Positions 38,123 through 47,314 of a stretch of 54,203 nt of DNA are shown piece by piece. Each line of letters opens with the position of its first letter. Within the stretch, counting starts at the first letter, position 1. The stretch comes from Pseudoalteromonas atlantica (GTDB lineage: Bacteria; Pseudomonadota; Gammaproteobacteria; Enterobacterales; Alteromonadaceae), in assembly GCA_007988745.1 (NCBI GenBank), contig BJUT01000026.1, positions 1-54,203 on the forward strand, given 5' to 3'. A model generated the notes under the pieces. It was not told where the DNA came from. It saw nothing but the letters and a program-made list of their open reading frames with translations, and searched no databases. A program made the position numbers and the translations under genes.

Positions 38123-38452
38123 TTACTCAGCGTGCTCTGTTTCTTTCCACAAAATATGACAAAACGGCGCGTCTTTATCACGGCTAATTAAAATTTTTGC
38201 AAATAACACATCTTCGTTTTCAAACTCTAACCCCACTAGCACTTGCACAAATAACTCCGGCTCTATTTCAAGTGCAACAAAGTTTTGCCATTGCTCATCA
38301 GGCTCGCCCTCTTCAATAAACCCAAGCTCTTCTCGGTATTCGTTAAAGTCTTCAACATCTTGTTCGCTAAGATTATTTGGCGCCAGCTCTAAAAAAATAT
38401 CGTACGCTTGATGGGTAACTTCTTCTTCGCTATATAAACGTGGGCCTGACAT
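38123..38452 (-). CDS. yciU: YciU/HI1450-type putative double-stranded DNA mimic protein
   Basis: A 109-residue acidic protein of the DUF440/UPF0263 family. The blocks QAYDIFLELAPNNLSEQDVEDF and FVQVLVGLEFENEDVLFAKILISRDKD match that family (HI1450 in Haemophilus has a DNA-mimic surface). The high Asp/Glu content fits. ATG 38452 has GAGGTTTTACCC upstream; the longer frame to 38494 starts in a poor context. It is first in the run with DUF481 (33 bases apart). The biological target is unknown. Confidence 0.8.
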   Translation of the reverse strand: MSGPRLYSEEEVTHQAYDIFLELAPNNLSEQDVEDFNEYREELGFIEEGEPDEQWQNFVALEIEPELFVQVLVGLEFENEDVLFAKILISRDKDAPFCHILWKETEHAE

Positions 38453-38701
38453 GGGTAAAACCTCAATGCATTTTAAGTGCGCACATAATATCAAAACTCA
38501 TCTGTGTTTTGAGAAAAAACAGCTAAAAATAATGACTTTTTTGTTACCAGCTCATGCGCGGTTAAGCTTAAATAAGATTCAAAGTGCTTTGACTAAAAAA
38601 GTTAAAAATAATTCAATTTATTTTTTATTATAAAACAAACCGTTACTTTACTTAGTAAGGCGTACATCATAAGCTCAAACACATAACAATAGGAGAGCGC
38701 A

Positions 38702-39493
38702 ATGATAAAACTAGAAATACAACAAGGCATTGCTAACGTTATTTTAAGCCGCGCAGAAAAACAAAATGCACTTAGCTTTGATATGTTCATGCAATTAAAC
38801 AGCACTATTAAACGTATAAAAAAAGATAAAAGTGTTCGCGCCGTAGTGATAAAAGGTGATGGTGAGCATTTTTGCTCAGGGCTTGATGTGGCTGCAGTGA
38901 TGGCCTCACCATTAAACATTGTTAGGCTGTTGCTAAAATGGCTACCTGGCAATCAAAACCTAGCGCAAAAAGTAGTACTGGGCTGGCAATCGTTAAGCGT
39001 ACCTGTGATTGCGCAAATAAACGGAAATTGTTTAGGGGGTGGGCTACAAATAGCATTGGGCGCCGACTATAGAATTGTTGATACCCACGCAAAACTAGCC
39101 ATTATGGAAGCGCGTTGGGGGCTATGCCCCGATATGGGCGCTAATGTAGTGCTTGCTGGTTTATTAAAGCGCGACCAAGCGCTGTGGCTGGCAAGCCACG
39201 CCAACCCTATTAGTGCTCACACGGCCTACGAGCTGGGGTTAGTCACAGAGCTTACAGACAATACCGAACAGGCCACACAGCGCATGTTAAATATATTACG
39301 TGAACGCTCCCCCGATACACTGGCAGCGATAAAGCGCGTTACTCAACAAAGCTACACAACAAACCAACGACAAATTTTAGCTAAAGAAACGTTTAGCCAA
39401 ATTCGCTTGTTACTCAATCCTAATACTAAAAAAGCAATTGCCAAAGCAAAAGGGAAAACAGATATAAGCTATGCAAATCCAAAGCGCTGGTAA
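38702..39493 (+). CDS. Crotonase-family enoyl-CoA hydratase/isomerase
   Basis: A 263-residue protein with the crotonase fold. The oxyanion-hole blocks are FCSGLDV (about 57-63) and CLGGGLQIALGAD (about 110-122). Of the two catalytic glutamates of the hydratase, the first position is Gln116 (GGGLQ) and the second is Glu136 (IMEARWGL), so isomerase or another crotonase reaction is as likely as hydration. The ATG at 38702 has AGGAGAGC upstream. It stands alone, with no beta-oxidation gene in the window, so the substrate cannot be inferred. Confidence 0.85.
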   Translation: MIKLEIQQGIANVILSRAEKQNALSFDMFMQLNSTIKRIKKDKSVRAVVIKGDGEHFCSGLDVAAVMASPLNIVRLLLKWLPGNQNLAQKVVLGWQSLSVPVIAQINGNCLGGGLQIALGADYRIVDTHAKLAIMEARWGLCPDMGANVVLAGLLKRDQALWLASHANPISAHTAYELGLVTELTDNTEQATQRMLNILRERSPDTLAAIKRVTQQSYTTNQRQILAKETFSQIRLLLNPNTKKAIAKAKGKTDISYANPKRW

Positions 39494-39565
39494 GACTAAA
39501 TTAGCATTTAATAATAGTGCGTATTTGCTAACGTTAATTTCTTTCTATATTAATGAGCCATTATC

Positions 39566-39919
39566 ATGAAGTACTTACTTAGCAGTGCAATTATTTTACT
39601 GTGCTTAGGGTGTGCTAAATTAATAATGCACTTAATTGGTGGCAGCTTCCCTGCACCGCTCCTTGGCATGGTTATTTTACTGAGTTTATTACTGTTAGGT
39701 GTAGTGAAAGAGCACTATATTAAGCCCTCGGCCTCCCCTATTTTAAATATTATGCCAATATTTTTTATACCCGCGGGGGTAGGATTTATCGAGCACATTG
39801 CACTTATTAAGCTGCATTGGCCCTATTTGGTTTTGGTTATTTTGCTCGTCCCTGCCAGTACGCTTTTACTGGTAAGCAGCGTTGTTGGCTATGTTAAAGG
39901 TAAAAATAACAATGACTGA
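39566..39919 (+). CDS. CidA/LrgA-family membrane protein
   Basis: A 117-residue polytopic membrane protein with four hydrophobic segments (about 2-22, 28-46, 58-80, 83-107) and the family block GSFPAPLLGMVILLSLLL. LrgA and CidA are holin-like proteins tied to cell lysis control and by-product transport in Gram-positives; in Gram-negatives the pair is poorly understood. It overlaps the next gene by 8 bases, as the lrgAB pairs do. Confidence 0.85.
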   Translation: MKYLLSSAIILLCLGCAKLIMHLIGGSFPAPLLGMVILLSLLLLGVVKEHYIKPSASPILNIMPIFFIPAGVGFIEHIALIKLHWPYLVLVILLVPASTLLLVSSVVGYVKGKNNND

Positions 39920-40631
39920 GCTGCACCTTACGCTATGGTACTTAACAACTCCCGCTATTATTTTGCTGTTTTTATTATTAAGAGCGTTTAATAAACACTG
40001 GCAGCACAGCATAGTAAAGTCGCTCACCAACCCGGTGTTTTTAAGTATTGCGATTATTGCCTTAGTGCTTGTTAATTTAAAATTACCTTATGCTGATTTT
40101 TCCACGCATAGCCAACTACTTAGTTGGCTATTAGAGCCTGCTATAGTGGCACTGGCCTTACCTTTGTATCAGCAGTTTATACATGTCAGAAAAAATCTAC
40201 TGTTAATAGTAAGCACGTGTAGCTTAGGCATTATTAACGCCACAGTGGTGGCTTTTATTTTAAGTATTTTATTTGATGTACCCGCCAATTTAAGCGCCTC
40301 CGTAGCTTCATTAAGTGTAACTACGCCTATTTCGTTAATAGTTACTGAGTCCTTAGGGGGGATTAGCTCTCTTGCCGCAGCATTAGTTATATTTATTGGC
40401 TTACTAGGTGCGCTCTTTGGGTTAATGCTCATTAAGTGGATAGGTGTTAATAACCAGCAAGCTCAAGGAATAGCAATGGGAACTGCGTGCCATGCTATAG
40501 GCACCGCAGCAGCACTGGACGAGCACCCAAAAATAGGCGCGTTTTCCTCGGTTGCTATGGCTTTAAGCGCATTATTAACCGCCATAATAGTCCCCGTGCT
40601 ATATCCTTTTTTAGTCAACACTTTGCTATAG
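39912..40631 (+). CDS. CidB/LrgB-family membrane protein
   Basis: A 239-residue membrane protein with about six hydrophobic segments. The LrgB block is seen as VASLSVTTPISLIVTESLGG and GIAMGTACHAIGTAAA. The ATG at 39912 lies inside the previous gene, so the two are translationally coupled. The previous gene and this one make an LrgA-LrgB pair with a possible role in membrane export or lysis modulation. It is followed by the MscS channel gene after 37 bases. Confidence 0.88.
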   Translation: MTELHLTLWYLTTPAIILLFLLLRAFNKHWQHSIVKSLTNPVFLSIAIIALVLVNLKLPYADFSTHSQLLSWLLEPAIVALALPLYQQFIHVRKNLLLIVSTCSLGIINATVVAFILSILFDVPANLSASVASLSVTTPISLIVTESLGGISSLAAALVIFIGLLGALFGLMLIKWIGVNNQQAQGIAMGTACHAIGTAAALDEHPKIGAFSSVAMALSALLTAIIVPVLYPFLVNTLL

Positions 40632-40668
40632 TTAGCAAAAAATAATTACGCAATATAAAGAGCCCACT

Positions 40669-41502
40669 ATGATCAGTTCTGAAATAGAACAATTTGAAAA
40701 ATACTACACCATGCTCACTGAGTATTTAGTTACCTACAGCATGCAAATTGTGGGTGCCGTTTTTATTCTTATACTGGGTTTGTGGGTGGCTAAAAAACTC
40801 TCAAATTTAGTCGCTAAATTGATGGCTCGTCACAATATCGATATCACGCTTACCAGCTTTGTCAGTAACGTGGTAAAAGTATTGCTTATTGTGATGGTTG
40901 TAGTGATAGCGCTTGGCAAAATAGGCATTAGTGTTACCCCCTTTGTAGCGGCTATAGGTGCTGCTTCTCTGGGTGCGGGTTTAGCCTTACAAGGAATGCT
41001 TTCAAACTATGGCGCAGGCCTTGCTATTATTGCCACGCGCCCTTTTGTGGTAGGCGATACCATTGAAGTAAAAGGGGTCAGCGGCCAAGTAAAAACAATT
41101 GAGCTGGGTTACACCATTTTAATTGATGAAGAAAAAGTAGAAATCACTATTCCTAACAAGCATATAGTGGGTGAAATTATTCACAACTCATTTAGCTACT
41201 CATTAGTTAAAGGAGAAATAGACATAGCCTATACTGCCTGCGCTGATACCGCTGTTAGCCTTATTGAAGAAGTGTTAAAGGCTCATGATCAGGTGGCTCA
41301 AAACCCTATTTCTCAAGTGGGCATAGAGCGCTTTGCCGATAGCGGCGTAACCATTAGTTATCGCTATTGGGTGCCTACAACCAAAATAATAGAAACCAAA
41401 CTTGCTATTAACGCAGGCGTTTATAAAGCCATTAATAGCGCTGAGATAGAAATACCCTTTCCGCAGCGGGTGGTTACTATTAAAGAGCGCGACCTTTCTT
41501 AA
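40669..41502 (+). CDS. mscS: Small-conductance mechanosensitive channel (MscS)
   Basis: A 277-residue inner-membrane channel that opens under hypo-osmotic stress. Three membrane helices lie at about 18-40, 60-85 and 90-125. The pore helix is Gly/Ala-rich (VAAIGAASLGAGLALQGMLSNYGAG), and the middle beta domain has RPFVVGDTIEVKGVSGQV and IPNKHIVGEIIHN. Length matches MscS (286 in E. coli). It lies in tandem with the LrgAB pair, a group of membrane proteins for osmotic or lysis stress, and is followed by a terminator. Confidence 0.92.
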   Translation: MISSEIEQFEKYYTMLTEYLVTYSMQIVGAVFILILGLWVAKKLSNLVAKLMARHNIDITLTSFVSNVVKVLLIVMVVVIALGKIGISVTPFVAAIGAASLGAGLALQGMLSNYGAGLAIIATRPFVVGDTIEVKGVSGQVKTIELGYTILIDEEKVEITIPNKHIVGEIIHNSFSYSLVKGEIDIAYTACADTAVSLIEEVLKAHDQVAQNPISQVGIERFADSGVTISYRYWVPTTKIIETKLAINAGVYKAINSAEIEIPFPQRVVTIKERDLS

Positions 41503-41541
41503 TAAAAAACAAAGCCGCTTAATGCGGCTTTGTTGTTTTTT
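41503..41541. terminator. Bidirectional terminator after mscS and mgtE
   Basis: ACAAAGCCGC (41509-41518) and GCGGCTTTGT (41524-41533) with a TTAAT loop, flanked by A and T runs, lie between convergent mscS and mgtE. Confidence 0.9.
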
Positions 41542-41544
41542 AGC

Positions 41545-42897
41545 TTAAAGCAGTAATAAACTGCCTAACCCTAAAAAGGTCACAAACCCAACTATATCGG
41601 TAACCGTGGTTAATATTACCGAGCCAGAAAGCGCAGGGTCTATTTTCATTTTGTCTAAAATAGACGGTATAACAACCCCAGCTAACGACGCAGCAACTAA
41701 GTTAAGCAATATAGCAACGGTAATTGTAATGCTTAGCATTATGTCGCTAAACCAAACAAAGGTGAGCGCGCCAATCACTAATGCCCACACTAAGCCGTTC
41801 ACCGCCCCCACCCGTAGCTCCTTTTTTAAAAGTGCATTGCGGTTAGAGTCGGTTACCTGGCCAAGCGCTAAACCGCGCACTATTACCGTTAAAGTTTGAC
41901 TCCCGGCGATTCCGCCCATAGAGGCCACCACAGGCATAAGTACCGCCAGTGCCACAACTTGCTCTATTGTTGCGCCAAATAAGCCAATAAACCAAGATGC
42001 TAAAAACGCAGTGGCTAAATTTATACCCAGCCAAATTCCCCGGTTTTTAGCACTTTTTCTTACACTGGCAAACAGGTCTTCGTCTTCGCGTAAACCACCA
42101 GCTTTGGCCGCAGCTTCGTCGGCAATTTCTTGGCGTAGTTCGTATGCCGAGCTAATGGTTAAACGCCCGACTAATTTGTTATCGGTATTAACCACCGGCA
42201 TGGCCATTTTTTCACTGTGAATAACCACTTCTGCCGCTTCGTATAAATCATCATCAGCATGCAATGATGAAAAATCATAGTTTGCCAGCGCCAATAGGTT
42301 ATCGCCTTCATCGGCTTTTATTAAATCATTTACTGCAAGTTCACCTATTAGGCTGCCTTGGCGGCTAACTAAATACACAACTTCGCTGTATTGTGGCAAA
42401 CCTTTATGCAGTAATTTTTTAACGCCTGCAATTGTTGCTTTTTCAGTTATTTTTAGAAAGTCGAAACCAACCCAGTGACCTAATTGCTCAGGCGGATACT
42501 GCTGAGCAAGATCGTATTGTTTCGTTTGTGCTTCATCGAGTTGCTTTTTAGCATAATCAACAAAGCGCTCAGGAATAACCTCTTCAAGCTCAAGTAATTC
42601 TTCAACATTCACTTCATCTAATAGCGCGTATGCCTCGCTATCATCTAAGGTTTGTAGTAACCATAAGCAGCTGTCATCGCTCAGGGTGACAAATATTTCA
42701 TGCTGCGTATCTTTATCTAATAGCTGCCAAATTTCTAGACGCTGTTCTTTTGGTATGGCCTCAAAAAGTAGCGATAGGTGCTCAGTAGATAAATTAAGCT
42801 GTGCATCGGCTAAAAGCTGGCTTTTTTGCGTGTGTGTTTCGCATTGTAATAAATCGTTTATTAGCTGCGGTAGTTGGTCGACTGGATACTCAATCAT
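41545..42897 (-). CDS. mgtE: Magnesium transporter MgtE
   Basis: A 450-residue magnesium channel. The N-domain (about 1-130) is acidic with helical repeats. Two CBS domains follow (about 135-255, with VYLVSRQGSLIGELAVNDLI and MPVVNTDNKLVGRLTISSA). The C-terminal membrane part has five helices (about 287-450) and the pore blocks GSQTLTVIVRGLALGQV and KMDPAL-type LDKMKIDPALSGSVILTTVTD. ATG 42897. It is a single-gene unit convergent with mscS. Confidence 0.94.
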   Translation of the reverse strand: MIEYPVDQLPQLINDLLQCETHTQKSQLLADAQLNLSTEHLSLLFEAIPKEQRLEIWQLLDKDTQHEIFVTLSDDSCLWLLQTLDDSEAYALLDEVNVEELLELEEVIPERFVDYAKKQLDEAQTKQYDLAQQYPPEQLGHWVGFDFLKITEKATIAGVKKLLHKGLPQYSEVVYLVSRQGSLIGELAVNDLIKADEGDNLLALANYDFSSLHADDDLYEAAEVVIHSEKMAMPVVNTDNKLVGRLTISSAYELRQEIADEAAAKAGGLREDEDLFASVRKSAKNRGIWLGINLATAFLASWFIGLFGATIEQVVALAVLMPVVASMGGIAGSQTLTVIVRGLALGQVTDSNRNALLKKELRVGAVNGLVWALVIGALTFVWFSDIMLSITITVAILLNLVAASLAGVVIPSILDKMKIDPALSGSVILTTVTDIVGFVTFLGLGSLLLL

Positions 42898-43107
42898 CTT
42901 GAAACCTTAAATTTAAAAATGCACATTGCTTATAGTTTACTTGAACAATAAAAAATTGCAGAAAAAACCTAAACTTATTAAGACGCTTTAAGCTTTGATG
43001 GTTGAAACTGCGCTCATTATTTTTGCGCATTGTAGGGGCAAAAACACCAGCGATACTACTGTTTATTTTAAAAATTAAAAAAGAAATTATTGGCCTTATT
43101 TTTAGCC

Positions 43108-43139
43108 AAAAAAAACCCATAACGCTAAGCTGTTATGGG
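43108..43139 (-). terminator. Terminator of the kinase-like gene
   Basis: CCCATAAC (43116-43123) and GTTATGGG (43132-43139) form a stem. On the minus strand a run of eight T (A at 43108-43115) follows. It lies 26 bases beyond the stop at 43165. Confidence 0.9.
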
Positions 43140-43164
43140 CAAAGTCACACAATGAAAAGGGGAA

Positions 43165-43914
43165 TTAAAATCTATCGGTTAAGTTACGTATTAGGTCAGA
43201 GTCTACAAACTGCGTGATCATTGCAGCACCCCATGCATATGCACGTTGTATTGGGTAGCCTTTAAATATCCAGCGTTTACGAACATGGTTAAAACGCTGT
43301 AAATACTGCTGCTTAGCACCCGGCAAAGGTGTACTACTTAGCTTATCCCACGCTTTATATACGCCCGACATGTCAGAACCGCGCATAAAACGTTGCAACC
43401 AACGCGCAAAGCGTGAAAAGCTAATGGTTGACTGAAAATCAATGATATAAGGCTTGCCATCGCTACCACATAATATATTGCCCATATTACGTAAATCTAA
43501 ATGCACAATGCCTAGGCGGTGCATTTTTGCAACTTGGCGTTCAAGCTCAATAAAAAATTCAACAGGCAACGTCTTACCCTGATGTATTAAGCTTCTAAGC
43601 GGCGTGCCTTCTATGTAGTCATACGCCACCGCTATTGGCGATAAACGACTAAACCGATTAGCAACTGCATCAAGCTGTGCTAAGCGGCTCAACCCTTTAA
43701 ATTCTTGATTTACAGAAAGCTTGGCAAAGGTTTTACGAATAAACCACGGGCTTTGGCTAAAATCTTTTACTATTAAGTCAAACGTATCATCTTTGTACCT
43801 GTATACAATTGCGTTCGCAAAACGCCCTTTATGAACAACACTTAAATACTGTTGCATAAATACATGTTCAGGAAACTGCTGCTGTAATTGTGATAACAAC
43901 TTATTTTCAATCAT
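43165..43914 (-). CDS. Kinase-fold protein (RIO/InaA-like)
   Basis: A 249-residue cytosolic protein with a compact protein-kinase-like fold. A Lys in LIVKDF (residue 50) is a candidate ATP-binding lysine. The catalytic loop is HLDLRNMGN (His138, Asp140, Asn146) and the metal site is IIDFQ (Asp159), like DFG with F then Q. Such short kinases include RIO-like and lipopolysaccharide kinase-like (InaA, WaaP) families. The substrate is not known; a basic C-terminal part follows. The ATG at 43914 has no strong ribosome site. A perfect 12-bp palindrome lies 29 bases upstream. Confidence 0.72.
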   Translation of the reverse strand: MIENKLLSQLQQQFPEHVFMQQYLSVVHKGRFANAIVYRYKDDTFDLIVKDFSQSPWFIRKTFAKLSVNQEFKGLSRLAQLDAVANRFSRLSPIAVAYDYIEGTPLRSLIHQGKTLPVEFFIELERQVAKMHRLGIVHLDLRNMGNILCGSDGKPYIIDFQSTISFSRFARWLQRFMRGSDMSGVYKAWDKLSSTPLPGAKQQYLQRFNHVRKRWIFKGYPIQRAYAWGAAMITQFVDSDLIRNLTDRF

Positions 43915-43942
43915 AACAAACCTAACAAGATGATAACTTTAA

Positions 43943-43954
43943 TTGCCTAGGCAA
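43943..43954. repeat. Perfect palindrome TTGCCTAGGCAA
   Basis: Twelve-base perfect dyad in the upstream region of the kinase-like gene, within 120 bases of the MarR gene end. CCTAGG is a rare word in these genomes, so it may be a regulator site. Related CCTAGG dyads lie upstream of marR (44595, 44636). Confidence 0.45.
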
Positions 43955-44060
43955 CTATATTAGCAAAGTTGGATTTGCCGCACAATTAGATCTAGTACTT
44001 AGCAGGCTAAGTTTTTATTGAAACAGTATCGCTAAAATGTTGATAATCTTTTTTAGAGAT

Positions 44061-44534
44061 TTAAGAAGGTGTATCTAGGTTGTTTATTGCTCGGTTTAGT
44101 AGGTCCATAACGCTGTGTTTTTCATTTTCAGAAAAACCGCTAAGTGCTTTTTCGTACACTTGATTTACTAAGGGCATTATTTGCGGATAAAGCGCTTTGC
44201 CTTTATCACTTAAACTTAAAAGTGTAGAGCGTTTATCAAACTCACACTGTGTTTTTTCAATTAAGTCTTTTTCTTCTAAACGCTTTAACAAACGGCTCAT
44301 CGCCCCTTTATCGTACACCATATGATCGCTCAGTCCGGCTAATGTGTTTACTGAGCCACGCGCTAATAGCACTACCACAATATATTGCGCAGAGGTTAAG
44401 TCCATACAATCGAGTTGGGCATCAATGTGTGTGGCAATTTTTGAACGTAAAAACGATATCAACCGGCCTAGGTCTTGCTCTGCTACGAGCGTTTCGGGGT
44501 CGGCGTTTTGTACTGAAGGCATACTTTGTTGCAT
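44061..44534 (-). CDS. MarR-family transcriptional regulator
   Basis: A 157-residue winged-helix dimeric regulator. The DNA-binding part (about 55-110) shows ARGSVNTLAGLSDHMVYDKGAMSRLLKRLEEKDLI and the wing CEFDKRSTLLSLSDKGKAL. Ligand and targets are unknown; MarR proteins usually sense phenolics or oxidants and repress neighbouring genes. ATG 44534 is chosen over the TTG at 44558, which has no ribosome site. CCCTAGGG (44595-44602) and CCTAGG (44636-44641), 41 bases apart, lie upstream and may be the autoregulatory operators. Confidence 0.85.
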   Translation of the reverse strand: MQQSMPSVQNADPETLVAEQDLGRLISFLRSKIATHIDAQLDCMDLTSAQYIVVVLLARGSVNTLAGLSDHMVYDKGAMSRLLKRLEEKDLIEKTQCEFDKRSTLLSLSDKGKALYPQIMPLVNQVYEKALSGFSENEKHSVMDLLNRAINNLDTPS

Positions 44535-44594
44535 ATAAGGGTTACTCTGTTTATTCAAAATGCGTGTAATAGACTACACATAATTAATAAAATT

Positions 44595-44641
44595 CCCTAG
44601 GGTTAGCGTACTTTCAAAAATAAAAATTTGTTCTACCTAGG
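44595..44641. promoter_or_regulatory. Possible MarR operators (CCTAGG dyads)
   Basis: CCCTAGGG (44595-44602) and CCTAGG (44636-44641) lie upstream of the MarR gene with about four helical turns between them. No experimental or consensus support is available; this is inference from symmetry and place. Confidence 0.3.
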
Positions 44642-44786
44642 GTCTGGCATGTTTGGCGTTAATACTGCGTTATCGCCTATGCCTCTGCAACAACCTTAAA
44701 ATATAAGCACAGCTTTACCAAATAAAAGTACGTTGCTAAAAATTCAACCTCAAAAAGCAAACAGCCTCTAAACCATTTTGTATTTA

Positions 44787-44816
44787 AAATAAAAAGCCGC
44801 AACATAAGTTGCGGCT
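44787..44816 (-). terminator. Terminator of the chemoreceptor gene
   Basis: AGCCGCAAC (44795-44803) and GTTGCGGCT (44808-44816) with loop ATAA, followed on the minus strand by a T run. It lies 25 bases past the stop at 44841. Confidence 0.9.
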
Positions 44817-44840
44817 AGTAGTGGTTTATGCAGTACCGTT

Positions 44841-46508
44841 TTAAACCTTAAACTGCCCTATTAATTGTCCTAAGTTTTCACCGCGCCCAGCTAAATGCTG
44901 GCTAACCTCAGAGGTGGCCTTACTTGCTTGGGTTAGTTCATTAACAATTTCTTGAATGGCAAACACATTACGGTTTATCTCTTCTGTCACTGAGCTTTGC
45001 TCTGTTGCAGCGGTTGCAATTTGCGTACTCATGTCGTTAATGGTGGTAACCGACGTAGTCACAGCACCTAAACTTTGCGATATATCGCGCGATGACTCAA
45101 CTGAGCGATTACAACTTGCTTGGCTCGCCTGCATGGCATTTACCGCGGCGCCCACTAAGTTATGTAATTCACTTAGCATTTCACTAATTTCATGGGTACT
45201 AAGTTGTGTACGACTCGCTAAGCTCCTTACTTCATCAGCCACCACGGCAAAACCCCTACCCTGCTCGCCGGCACGTGCGGCTTCTATGGCGGCGTTAAGT
45301 GCAAGCAAGTTAGTTTGCTCGGCAATGCCACCTATTACACTAAGTACACTGTCTATTTTTTTAGATTGCTCACTTAAAGAATTTACCTGATCAGCAGCTA
45401 GGTTAATTTCGCCCATAAGGTTGGAAACTTCACTTAGTGAAATATCTACGCACTCTTGCGCTTTTGCCACTTCTAGCGTTGCCGTATGAGTAGACTCAGC
45501 AACTTGCGTGGTATTTTTAGCCACTTCGTGAGAAGTAGCCGACATTTCGGTAATCGCTGTGGCAACTAAATCTGTTTCGTGGTTATGATTAAGCAGTTTA
45601 TTTTCAAACAGTTTTGTTTGCGAATTAATATCGCTTGAGGCATTTTTTACATCATTAGTAACATCAGCCACATTACTTATAATGCTTTGCAGCTTGCTAA
45701 CAAACACATTAAACGATTCGCCCAACTGCCCTATTTCATCGTGCGTATGTATAGCTAGGCGTTTTGTTAAGTCGCCTTCACCTTTAGCAATATCATCTAA
45801 GCTTTGGCCCATTATTTGGATAGGTTTAACCATAGCGTTAGACGCTAAAAGTGCGCCCACTACGCTAACCACAACCCAAAATAAGGCAATTAATAACAAG
45901 GTGGTTATTTTTTCGCGAGTATGTGATTGCATTGTTTGTTTATAATTTGCAAGCTCTGTTTGTATATCATCCATATAGGCACCCGTACCAATCATCCAAT
46001 CGGTACCTGGTATCATTACGGCATACCCTATTTTCTCTACTAACCCGTTGGTATTTGGCTTTTGAAAATGGTAATTAAATGCCCCGCCACCTTTACGTGC
46101 TTGCTCTAATAATCCAACAATTATTTTTTTACCATTTGGGTCTGTCATCCCTATTTTATTTTGCCCTTCAATAGCACTTCCTAACAAGGCATGGAACACA
46201 CTAACGCCGCGTGTGTCGTAAATAAAAAAGTAACCGTCGTCACCAAAAGTAAGCTCCCTAAGGACATTTTTAACACTTTGTGTTGATCCGTTATCCAACT
46301 GATGGCGTACCAACTTGCTTGCTATTTCCACTTCGGTGGCAAGTAGCGTGTGTTTGTCTTTAATGAGTTTAGATTTAATTGTTTCAAAATTTTGTCGCTG
46401 GTTTTGCGATTCTAAATAGTACGAGCTGGCCATTAAGCTAATTAATAACAAGCTCAACGGTAAAATAGCCAGTAATAAAAGTTTATTTCTCAAGCTCAAA
46501 TTACTCAT
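44841..46508 (-). CDS. Methyl-accepting chemotaxis protein with Cache sensor
   Basis: A 555-residue chemoreceptor. Membrane helices at about 10-30 and 200-223 enclose a periplasmic single Cache domain, visible as [31 protein letters not shown] and [14 protein letters not shown] (about 85-180). HAMP follows. The signalling hairpin is the highly conserved [37 protein letters not shown], centred near residue 400. It would feed CheA/CheW, not present in this window. ATG 46508 has GGAGAG upstream. The ligand is not known; Cache domains often bind amino acids or organic acids. Confidence 0.92.
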   Translation of the reverse strand: MSNLSLRNKLLLLAILPLSLLLISLMASSYYLESQNQRQNFETIKSKLIKDKHTLLATEVEIASKLVRHQLDNGSTQSVKNVLRELTFGDDGYFFIYDTRGVSVFHALLGSAIEGQNKIGMTDPNGKKIIVGLLEQARKGGGAFNYHFQKPNTNGLVEKIGYAVMIPGTDWMIGTGAYMDDIQTELANYKQTMQSHTREKITTLLLIALFWVVVSVVGALLASNAMVKPIQIMGQSLDDIAKGEGDLTKRLAIHTHDEIGQLGESFNVFVSKLQSIISNVADVTNDVKNASSDINSQTKLFENKLLNHNHETDLVATAITEMSATSHEVAKNTTQVAESTHTATLEVAKAQECVDISLSEVSNLMGEINLAADQVNSLSEQSKKIDSVLSVIGGIAEQTNLLALNAAIEAARAGEQGRGFAVVADEVRSLASRTQLSTHEISEMLSELHNLVGAAVNAMQASQASCNRSVESSRDISQSLGAVTTSVTTINDMSTQIATAATEQSSVTEEINRNVFAIQEIVNELTQASKATSEVSQHLAGRGENLGQLIGQFKV

Positions 46509-46893
46509 TAACTCTCCGGTGTAAATGCGTAAAGCATTAAATTTAGTAACTTTAATAAATACTTATAGAACAGGTTTAATAAGGTTAAACCCACTATATG
46601 GATATAATATTAACGCCCACATATAGTTTTGATAGAAGTGAAGTGTTGCCAAGTTAATGGCGTTATTAGATATATTATAATTTTATATAAATCTTTGAAC
46701 ATACTAATGATGCGCTACATTAGTCTAATGCTAACTATTTTTATCTATAAAATCAGATTTAATAACCTAGGGTTTTATCAAAACAATTTGAAGAGCTTGA
46801 GTACGAAACTTTTATGCTGCAGTAGAACCGTTGTACCATTAATGGTAACTTACAAAAGTAAAGCTAACTTTAATTAAAAAGGACATATCTTTA
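46509..46893. other. Intergenic stretch between chemoreceptor and small membrane gene
   Basis: No supported ORF. GGTTTAA (46573-46579) and TTAAACC (46585-46591) form a small inverted repeat, 65 bases upstream of the chemoreceptor, a candidate operator. AACCTAGGGTT lies at 46764-46774. A reading frame at 46629-46877 has poor composition and no ribosome site and is not called. Confidence 0.4.
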
Positions 46894-47211
46894 ATGAAAA
46901 AAGGAATTACCACGCGCTTTAATATCTTTGCAACCATAGCTTTGTGGGCTATTAGCTTGTTGTGTACGTTAATGACGTTTGATGTAGGGAGTACATATCA
47001 AACGAATAGCCTTATTGATATTTATATACAAACATTCACAGTAAAAATGGCGCTATTGCTAGCAATGTGGATTATAAGCGCCTGTATTTTGTCGGCACTA
47101 TTTAAAGAAGTTTGGAACCGTTTAATTTCAGACATCTTCAACCTTCGCTTAATTGGTTTGAACGAGTCTTATACCTTATGTGTTTTAATAACATGGCTGT
47201 TATTGAGTTGA
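46894..47211 (+). CDS. Small hypothetical membrane protein
   Basis: A 105-residue protein with three likely membrane helices (about 10-28, 48-70, 90-105) and an amphipathic part between. ATG 46894 has AAAAAGGACAT upstream at about 10 bases. No family is recognised. It is followed by a good plus-strand terminator (47250-47276), which supports it as a real single-gene unit, convergent with the M15 peptidase gene. Confidence 0.6.
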   Translation: MKKGITTRFNIFATIALWAISLLCTLMTFDVGSTYQTNSLIDIYIQTFTVKMALLLAMWIISACILSALFKEVWNRLISDIFNLRLIGLNESYTLCVLITWLLLS

Positions 47212-47249
47212 ATCTTTGCACTTTAATTTTGAGTAAAGTGACCTGCTTA

Positions 47250-47282
47250 GTATTGGCAATAAAAAATTGCCAATACTTTTTA
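47250..47282 (+). terminator. Terminator after the small membrane gene
   Basis: GTATTGGCAAT (47250-47260) and ATTGCCAATAC (47266-47276) are perfect arms with loop AAAAA, followed by TTTTT. Confidence 0.88.
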
Positions 47283-47314
47283 TGCTAACGTGATTACTAA
47301 CCATGAAACATATA

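Noticed and set aside
46629..46877. 82-residue plus-strand frame
   Set aside because: Poor composition (many Ile, Tyr, Lys and Asn runs), no ribosome site and overlap with the small operator-like inverted repeats.
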